DNA of 11,398 nucleotides from an uncultured Prevotellaceae bacterium (lineage in GTDB: Bacteria; Bacteroidota; Bacteroidia; Bacteroidales; Muribaculaceae). A program made the translations under genes and the position numbers. The notes under the pieces are model-generated. The model saw nothing but the letters and a program-made list of their open reading frames with translations, ran no database searches and was not told the origin of the DNA. Below are positions 6,783 to 11,398 of this stretch, piece by piece (positions within the stretch are counted from its first letter, which is position 1; every line of letters starts with the position of its first letter). Location: assembly GCA_945645715.1 (NCBI GenBank), contig CALZFJ010000031.1, positions 1-11,398 of the forward strand, read 5' to 3'.

Positions 6783-8294
6783 ATGAAGTCAATAAAATAT
6801 CTATTATCAGCTTTTATTTTGCTTTTTTTAGCAGCCTGCAGCAAGAGCGACGACGAATTGCTCCGCGTTATTCCCGAGCACCCTTCGATGGTAGTGAAAA
6901 TCAATATGGCATCTATCTGCCAAAGCAACAATCTGCTCTCCGACGATGGGAATCTCACCATCTCAAGCCGGCTCAATGAGGTGCTTAGCGAATACAGCAA
7001 CTCTTTCAGCTCGCGTATTATCAAGTCGTTGCCGGCTTCGGGCATCGATTTCTCCGGGTGTGCTTATTTCTTCAGTGCTTCTGCAGAATTTTCCTCTGAG
7101 TTCATAGCTACACTCCGTGATAGCGGTGCTGCCAAGAAATGGATATGCAGTCTTTGCAACGAAAATTCCATGCAGAGCGCAAAAGGAATCGATTATATTT
7201 TGAATAACGGCACTTTCTACGCCATCGACGGTGATGTGCTTTTCATCGGTGCAGCCAAGTCGTCGAGCAACATTGCCAAGCTCACCGACGCCGTGGCTGC
7301 AATGATGAAGCGTGACGGAAAACGACTTGCCGACAATCCTACAATCACCGATGCCGTCAAGGGTGATGCCGATGCCACGGCCTATCTTGCCGTTTCATCA
7401 CTTTGCAAGCAGTCGGCTTTGAAACGATTGAATTTCTCGGGCTTGTCGCTCACCGACATACTCAGTGGCATGGAAATCGACGCTCTTGTCCTCAACGTAA
7501 ATCTCGCTGAGTCGCTCAAAGTTGATGCCCGCGTGATTGCGAAGCCCACTTCTGCCTACAAGATGATGTTTGGCTCGCTCATTTCCAAGCCTTCTGCCGA
7601 TTTCCTCAAGATTATGCCGGCTTCTATGACCACAATGTTCTCGGCAAGCCTGCGCGGAAACGTGCTTCTGCAAATGCAGCCTGTAAGCACTCTTCTCGCT
7701 TCGGCAAGGGCTTTCCCGATTATCCGCGATTTCGATTTCAAGAAAATAATCAACACCATTGATGGTCCGGTTGCAATTGGTGTAAGCGTCGACCCCGATT
7801 TCATTGATGAATATAATGTGGTAGTGGCTATGGCTTCAACCGACACCGATGCTGTTATTGCCGAGCTAAATCGCGTGGCTTCAAAATATGGCAAACACCC
7901 GCAAAGCGTGGGCAACGAGAACGTCTATGAATATTTCAACCAGCGCATCACAGTGGGCGTACTTAACAATCGCTACGTTTATTTCAAGCTGAACACCGAC
8001 GATATCGACACCACCCCGGTTGCCGACGACGAGGTGAAAAAGCTGTTCGCCGAGTCACCTATCTGCTTGAATGTTAATGTCGAAGACTTCAATGTGGCTC
8101 TTGCCTTTGAGTCGAGCGAGAAAATTTCATGTAAGGTCAATACTCTTGGCGAGAATCCTTCTGCGCTTCTCACCCTCGTTACGGGGCTTTGTCGCTTAGA
8201 ATCCTCGTCACACACCTACGATGACGAAGGCTTCTCGACCGATGACGACGACTACGGCAGCGCAGCTCCCATCGATGAAATGGTTTCATTCTGA
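6783..8294 (+). CDS. DUF4836-like lipoprotein
   Basis: An exported lipoprotein of about 503 residues. The N-terminus MKSIKYLLSAFILLFLAAC is a lipoprotein signal peptide with lipobox LAAC, so the mature protein would start at the Cys. The next residues are SKSDDE, an acidic stretch after Cys resembling the surface-export signal described for Bacteroidetes lipoproteins. The first mature segment (LLRVIPEHPSMVVKINMASI), the later SGIDFSG block and the overall length fit DUF4836, a Bacteroidetes family of unknown function. I give that name with moderate confidence. The C-terminus carries an acidic run (TDDDDYG) before a short tail. Either ATG at 6777 or 6783 could start it; I chose 6783 because the leader length then matches the other genes here. 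It is monocistronic and convergent with yigZ, with a 30-base gap and no convincing terminator. No enzymatic motif is seen. Confidence 0.85.
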   Translation: MKSIKYLLSAFILLFLAACSKSDDELLRVIPEHPSMVVKINMASICQSNNLLSDDGNLTISSRLNEVLSEYSNSFSSRIIKSLPASGIDFSGCAYFFSASAEFSSEFIATLRDSGAAKKWICSLCNENSMQSAKGIDYILNNGTFYAIDGDVLFIGAAKSSSNIAKLTDAVAAMMKRDGKRLADNPTITDAVKGDADATAYLAVSSLCKQSALKRLNFSGLSLTDILSGMEIDALVLNVNLAESLKVDARVIAKPTSAYKMMFGSLISKPSADFLKIMPASMTTMFSASLRGNVLLQMQPVSTLLASARAFPIIRDFDFKKIINTIDGPVAIGVSVDPDFIDEYNVVVAMASTDTDAVIAELNRVASKYGKHPQSVGNENVYEYFNQRITVGVLNNRYVYFKLNTDDIDTTPVADDEVKKLFAESPICLNVNVEDFNVALAFESSEKISCKVNTLGENPSALLTLVTGLCRLESSSHTYDDEGFSTDDDDYGSAAPIDEMVSF

Positions 8295-8324
8295 CGCTCC
8301 GTTTTAAGTGAGCATCCTCATTTT

Positions 8325-8921
8325 TCAGCCGATAATCGATGTTCCGTCGATATCGGCAATACGGTGTGTGAGAGGCTCCACATTGTCGGCTCGTGTCTGC
8401 ACGGTCATGGTGCAGAGGTTGTCGAATTCTTGCGACAAAATGGTAAGATTCTCGGTTTTCACCAATTTCATCACATCGTTCATTCCAAGATACGGGAACG
8501 AGAACGACACTGTACCCTGTTCGTGACACTCGATGATTTCTCCGGCTCTTATAGCTTCGGCTGCTGCTTCACGGTATGCCACAATCAGCCCCGACGTACC
8601 AAGCTTTATGCCACCGAAGTAGCGCACCACCACTATCACCACATTCGTAAGCTCAAAGGAGTTGATTTGCCCGAGAATCGGCTTCCCTGCCGTTCCCGAC
8701 GGCTCACCGTTGTCGTTGCTGAGAAACTCGGTGCGTGCCGCCCCAATCATATACGCCCAGCACACGTGGCGTGCATCATAGTATTCCTTCTGGTAGCGCT
8801 TTATCACCTCCTTCGCCTCGTCGGCTGTTGCCACGGGTACTGCGAAGGAAATGAATTTGCTCATTTTCTCCTTATATAGTCCCTCACTGGGTGCTTTCAG
8901 TGTCTTGTAGTAATCGCTCAA
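8325..8921 (-). CDS. yigZ: YigZ/IMPACT family protein, TTG start
   Basis: A 198-residue protein of the YigZ (UPF0029/IMPACT) family. Seen: PSEGLYKEK (11-19), the conserved YYDARHVCWAY (47-57), the signature NDNGEPSGTAGKPILGQI (69-86), and VVRYFGGIKLGTSGL (98-112). The N-terminal half is the Impact domain and the C-terminal half, from about residue 135, is a small ferredoxin-like domain. The eukaryotic relative IMPACT modulates Gcn2 signalling; the bacterial role is unsettled. No ATG is available before M20, which would remove PSEGLYKEK. A TTG at 8919-8921, two codons after a TAG stop, gives the normal N-terminus and is taken as the start. It follows the cydAB terminator, and a near-match promoter box (TATTTTTTG, complement at 8943-8951) overlaps that terminator's T-tract. 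Confidence 0.93.
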   Translation of the reverse strand: MSDYYKTLKAPSEGLYKEKMSKFISFAVPVATADEAKEVIKRYQKEYYDARHVCWAYMIGAARTEFLSNDNGEPSGTAGKPILGQINSFELTNVVIVVVRYFGGIKLGTSGLIVAYREAAAEAIRAGEIIECHEQGTVSFSFPYLGMNDVMKLVKTENLTILSQEFDNLCTMTVQTRADNVEPLTHRIADIDGTSIIG

Positions 8922-8945
8922 TTTCTACCTTATATTATATAACAA

Positions 8946-8990
8946 AAAATAGGATTATCTTCTTTCTCTCTGCGAAGATAACCCTATTTT
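8946..8990 (-). terminator. Intrinsic terminator of the cydAB operon
   Basis: A 17-base stem (8946-8962 with 8974-8990) around an 11-base loop, 31 bases after the cydB stop. On the minus-strand transcript the only non-Watson-Crick position (8954/8982) is a G-U wobble and the stem is followed by a U-run. On the plus strand the same position is an A-C mismatch. This polarity fits termination of cydAB. The plus-strand form is also T-rich at its end, so weak bidirectional action is possible. Confidence 0.85.
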
Positions 8991-9020
8991 ATTTATTCGC
9001 CAAATATCGACACCGAAATA

Positions 9021-10163
9021 TCAATATTTATGATCCTTTCCTTCCATCTCCTCAGGTGTGATAGGCTTGCGTGTAAGCGACCACCACGCATAGATGATGT
9101 AGGCTGCCACAAACGGCACGAGCAGCGAAACTATGCTCATCGCCGTGAGCGTAAACTCGCTCGACGAACTGTTGGCAATGGTCAGCGAGCTTTGCATGTC
9201 GAGCAACGACGGATAGTATGCTGTGTTGTTGTATCCGGCAATCCAGAAGAGGCAGAGCACCACAAGCACAGTGCCTATGCCACATGGCCATATTCCGTTG
9301 TCATAGTCCTTAGTGAAGGCTGTGCGACCTATTGCATAGAGCACGAGCACCACTCCCACCACAAACACTATGGCTACCCACCACATCTCAATCAGGTTCC
9401 AGTAGTATTTGTTGGCAACCACAGTGATAGTACCGTCGTTAGCCCATTGATAGCCATCGGCAAGCATCAGGCAGATTGCATAAGCCACAAATAGCACTGC
9501 AAAGGCTATGCCATAGCGCATCACCATAAACTTGCAGCGCTCCTTAAAAGGCAGTCCGCCATCTATCGTCTTGATGAAGAACATTGCAGCAAGTGTGCGG
9601 GCAAGCAGAAGCACTACCAAGCCGAGCAGTATGTTTTCCCAGCAAAGGAAGGCCTCAAAACCATGTGTCGGTGCCCATGTCGAGATTATCGGTGATGCTC
9701 CACTCACCAGGTTCTGCTTCGAGATTGTAAACTCTGCGCCAAAGAAGAAAGTGCTCACAGCTGCGCCGAGCAAGATACAAGCCAATGCTCCGCCTATCGA
9801 AAGGAACATATCATATACTCGTGTGCCATACACATTACCCTTCTTTGAGCGGAACTCATAGCTCACTGCCTGTAGCACGAAGGTGAGTAGTATGAGAATC
9901 CACACCCAGTAGGCTCCGCCGAAGCTGGTTGAGTAGAATAACGGGAATGAAGCAAAGAATGCTCCACCAAACACCACAAGCGTAGTAAACGACAATTCCC
10001 ACTTGCGGCCAAGGGCATTCACCATCATGGTGCGCTCCATTTCGTTGCGTGCCTCAAAGAGCAGTGATTGTCCGCCTTGTATCATTAGCAGGAAAACCAG
10101 TATGGCGCCCAACACTGAAATCAGGAACCACCAGTATTGTTGAAGAAATTCGAGTGTAAACAT
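9021..10163 (-). CDS. cydB: Cytochrome bd quinol oxidase subunit II
   Basis: A 380-residue multi-pass membrane protein with about eight to nine hydrophobic segments, the usual length and layout for CydB. The first helix ends in MIQGGQSLLF (27-36), the form I associate with Bacteroidetes CydB in place of the DGYDLG of Escherichia coli. It is followed by GRKWELSF and FGGAFFASFPLFY (65-77), then SYEFRSKKGN (101-110), the conserved post-helix motif. CydB has no haem ligands of its own in the classical enzyme and packs against CydA in the inner membrane, where the complex oxidises quinol and reduces O2 to water with high affinity. It starts 26 bases after the cydA stop, so the two form one operon, and a strong terminator follows. 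The C-terminus is a short charged cytoplasmic tail (EEMEGKDHKY). Confidence 0.96.
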   Translation of the reverse strand: MFTLEFLQQYWWFLISVLGAILVFLLMIQGGQSLLFEARNEMERTMMVNALGRKWELSFTTLVVFGGAFFASFPLFYSTSFGGAYWVWILILLTFVLQAVSYEFRSKKGNVYGTRVYDMFLSIGGALACILLGAAVSTFFFGAEFTISKQNLVSGASPIISTWAPTHGFEAFLCWENILLGLVVLLLARTLAAMFFIKTIDGGLPFKERCKFMVMRYGIAFAVLFVAYAICLMLADGYQWANDGTITVVANKYYWNLIEMWWVAIVFVVGVVLVLYAIGRTAFTKDYDNGIWPCGIGTVLVVLCLFWIAGYNNTAYYPSLLDMQSSLTIANSSSSEFTLTAMSIVSLLVPFVAAYIIYAWWSLTRKPITPEEMEGKDHKY

Positions 10164-10189
10164 ATCTATTAATGTATTAAACAGGTGAA

Positions 10190-11398
10190 TTATAATTGAG
10201 CTTTATCTAAGTCTTCTTTCGATTTCTTCGAGATTTGGCTTAGCATAATCTTGAATTCGGCTGCCAGGAATCCCACAAACACCACCACAAAGATGAAGAA
10301 GGTTATCATCACCGATGTAGTCGGGATTGCCGATACGGCTGCGCAGTTGGGGAGCAATCCCTCGATGGTCCATGGCTGGCGTCCCACTTCAGCTACTATC
10401 CAGCCTGCCTCACTGCATATCCACACAAGTGGTATCGAGGCTATGGCAATGAGCTGAATCCAGCGGTTACCGGTGAGCAGGTTCTCCTTCTTGTACACGA
10501 AGAAGAGCACAAGCACAAAGAAGAGCATGAAATATCCTCCAAGCACCACCATTATGTGGAACGAATAGAACACAAGCGGAATATTGGGAATTGCCTCCTC
10601 CACACTGTTGAGATAGCCATAGCCGAAATAATCGAAGTTGGCTTTCAGCTCTGCTCTTGCAGCGTCCATAGCAGCATTGTCGCCCTGTGCCTTGGCTGCA
10701 TCGAAGTTGCGCAGTGCCTCTTGCGCAAGTTTTCCTCGGCTGATACGCTCGGCATACGATACCGTGTTCACAGTGTCGCCATTGGCATCAATCGAAATAC
10801 CCTTCACCAAGTCGCTCACTCCCGGAACGAATGAGTTCATGTCGCCATTGGCAAGTATCGACAGTCCGTATGGTATCGAGATGTCAAAGAGAAATTCATC
10901 TTCGTCATTGTCGTGTGTCTTTGCCGGATTAAGGATTCCCATTGCCACAATGGATTGTCCTTGGTGTCCGTGATAGAGTCCTTCCATCGCTGCAAGCTTC
11001 ATAGGCTGCACACGCGATACCACCTTTGCCGATCCGTCGCCTGAGCCTGCCGTGAGCACTATACCCACAAGTCCTACCCAAGCACCCACCTTGATGCTGC
11101 GCATTGCCATTGCCACATTGCGCTTCTTCAGCAGCAGCCATGCACTCACGCCCACCACAAACACTCCGGCCAGTGTCCAGCCACTAAGTACGGTGTGGAT
11201 AAACTTGTTCACTGCCACAGGCGAAAGCACAAGTGCCCAGAAGTCGGTCATCACATTGCGCATCTGCTCAGGGTCAAATTCCATACCCACAGGATACTGC
11301 ATCCAAGCATTTGCCACAAGAATACACAGTGCCGAAATCGATGCTCCGAGTGCTGTGTGCCATGTATTGGCAAGGTGGTAATTAGTTGTGAGATTCTT
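10190..11398 (-). CDS. cydA: Cytochrome bd quinol oxidase subunit I (partial, N-terminus beyond window edge)
   Basis: The frame is open to the right edge, giving 402 visible residues of a protein that is normally about 500-520. The internal GTG at 11315-11317 is not a start: the codons before it read HLANTWHTALGAS, conserved CydA sequence. Visible residues: H68 in KFIHTVLSGW, equivalent to E. coli H186 (haem b558 ligand); MKLAAMEGLY (133-142), the quinol-binding Q-loop with K134 and E139; FYSFHIM (277-283), whose M283 is the E. coli M393 equivalent; CSEAGW (328-333), with the E445 equivalent E330; and GRQPW (339-343). About 150 residues separate the Q-loop lysine from M283, as in long-Q-loop enzymes. 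The N-terminal haem ligand is outside the window. The enzyme gives high-affinity O2 respiration at the inner membrane; cydB follows directly. Confidence 0.96.
   Translation of the reverse strand, partial: KNLTTNYHLANTWHTALGASISALCILVANAWMQYPVGMEFDPEQMRNVMTDFWALVLSPVAVNKFIHTVLSGWTLAGVFVVGVSAWLLLKKRNVAMAMRSIKVGAWVGLVGIVLTAGSGDGSAKVVSRVQPMKLAAMEGLYHGHQGQSIVAMGILNPAKTHDNDEDEFLFDISIPYGLSILANGDMNSFVPGVSDLVKGISIDANGDTVNTVSYAERISRGKLAQEALRNFDAAKAQGDNAAMDAARAELKANFDYFGYGYLNSVEEAIPNIPLVFYSFHIMVVLGGYFMLFFVLVLFFVYKKENLLTGNRWIQLIAIASIPLVWICSEAGWIVAEVGRQPWTIEGLLPNCAAVSAIPTTSVMITFFIFVVVFVGFLAAEFKIMLSQISKKSKEDLDKAQL

Noticed and set aside
8295..8324. Possible terminator between the lipoprotein gene and yigZ
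   Set aside because: Only 4-base stems (TGAG/CTCA before TTTTT, GCTC/GAGC) can be drawn, which is too weak to call.
11315..11317. GTG as a start for a short CydA
   Set aside because: The frame continues upstream to the window edge with conserved CydA residues, so this is an internal valine codon and the gene is only truncated by the window.
1..11398. Mobile element, CRISPR array, tRNA or rRNA, toxin-antitoxin or defence genes
   Set aside because: No transposase or integrase motifs, regularly spaced repeats, tRNA-like cloverleaf or defence-type domains were seen; the genes and gaps are explained by ordinary chromosomal content.

Overview
The window looks like an ordinary chromosomal segment of a Bacteroidales bacterium, possibly a gut Muribaculaceae or Bacteroides relative. 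The evidence is the protein set (DUF4494, DUF5686 with a carboxypeptidase-regulatory domain, a DUF4836-like lipoprotein, Bacteroidetes-type CydA/CydB) and five copies of the Bacteroidetes -7 promoter box TAnnTTTG, each 20-33 bases before a start codon. The family level is my inference; the phylum or order level is well supported.

Layout from left to right. Positions 1-972 (minus strand) hold a DUF4494 gene followed by the N-terminal two thirds of a YggS/PLPBP pyridoxal-phosphate-binding protein, which is cut by the window edge. Next is a minus-strand CYTH (triphosphate tunnel) protein at 1071-1544. It is divergent from a large plus-strand outer-membrane protein, DUF5686 (1734-4292), and both have clear promoters in the shared 189-base gap. 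A bidirectional terminator at 4299-4339 separates this gene from the convergent minus-strand polyamine genes: aguB (4383-5279) and, upstream of it, aguA (5298-6335). Together these convert agmatine to putrescine. Ahead of aguA, in the same direction, is a very acidic 79-residue protein of unknown function (6400-6639), divergent from a lipoprotein gene (6783-8294). A YigZ/IMPACT protein (8325-8921, minus) converges on the lipoprotein gene. A strong terminator (8946-8990) separates yigZ from the cytochrome bd oxidase operon cydA-cydB (9021 to the right edge, minus), in which cydA lacks its N-terminus because of the window edge.

The gene content is mainly housekeeping and metabolic: low-oxygen respiration (cydAB), putrescine formation (aguAB), PLP homeostasis (yggS) and cell-envelope proteins. 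I see no transposase, phage gene, CRISPR array, tRNA, rRNA, toxin-antitoxin pair or defence island, and no clear sign of a new multi-gene system. The least explained parts are the acidic small protein ahead of aguAB, the lipoprotein with a possible surface-export signal, the two TTG start codons (aguA, yigZ), and an Arg-to-His difference beside the haem-ligand methionine of CydA.
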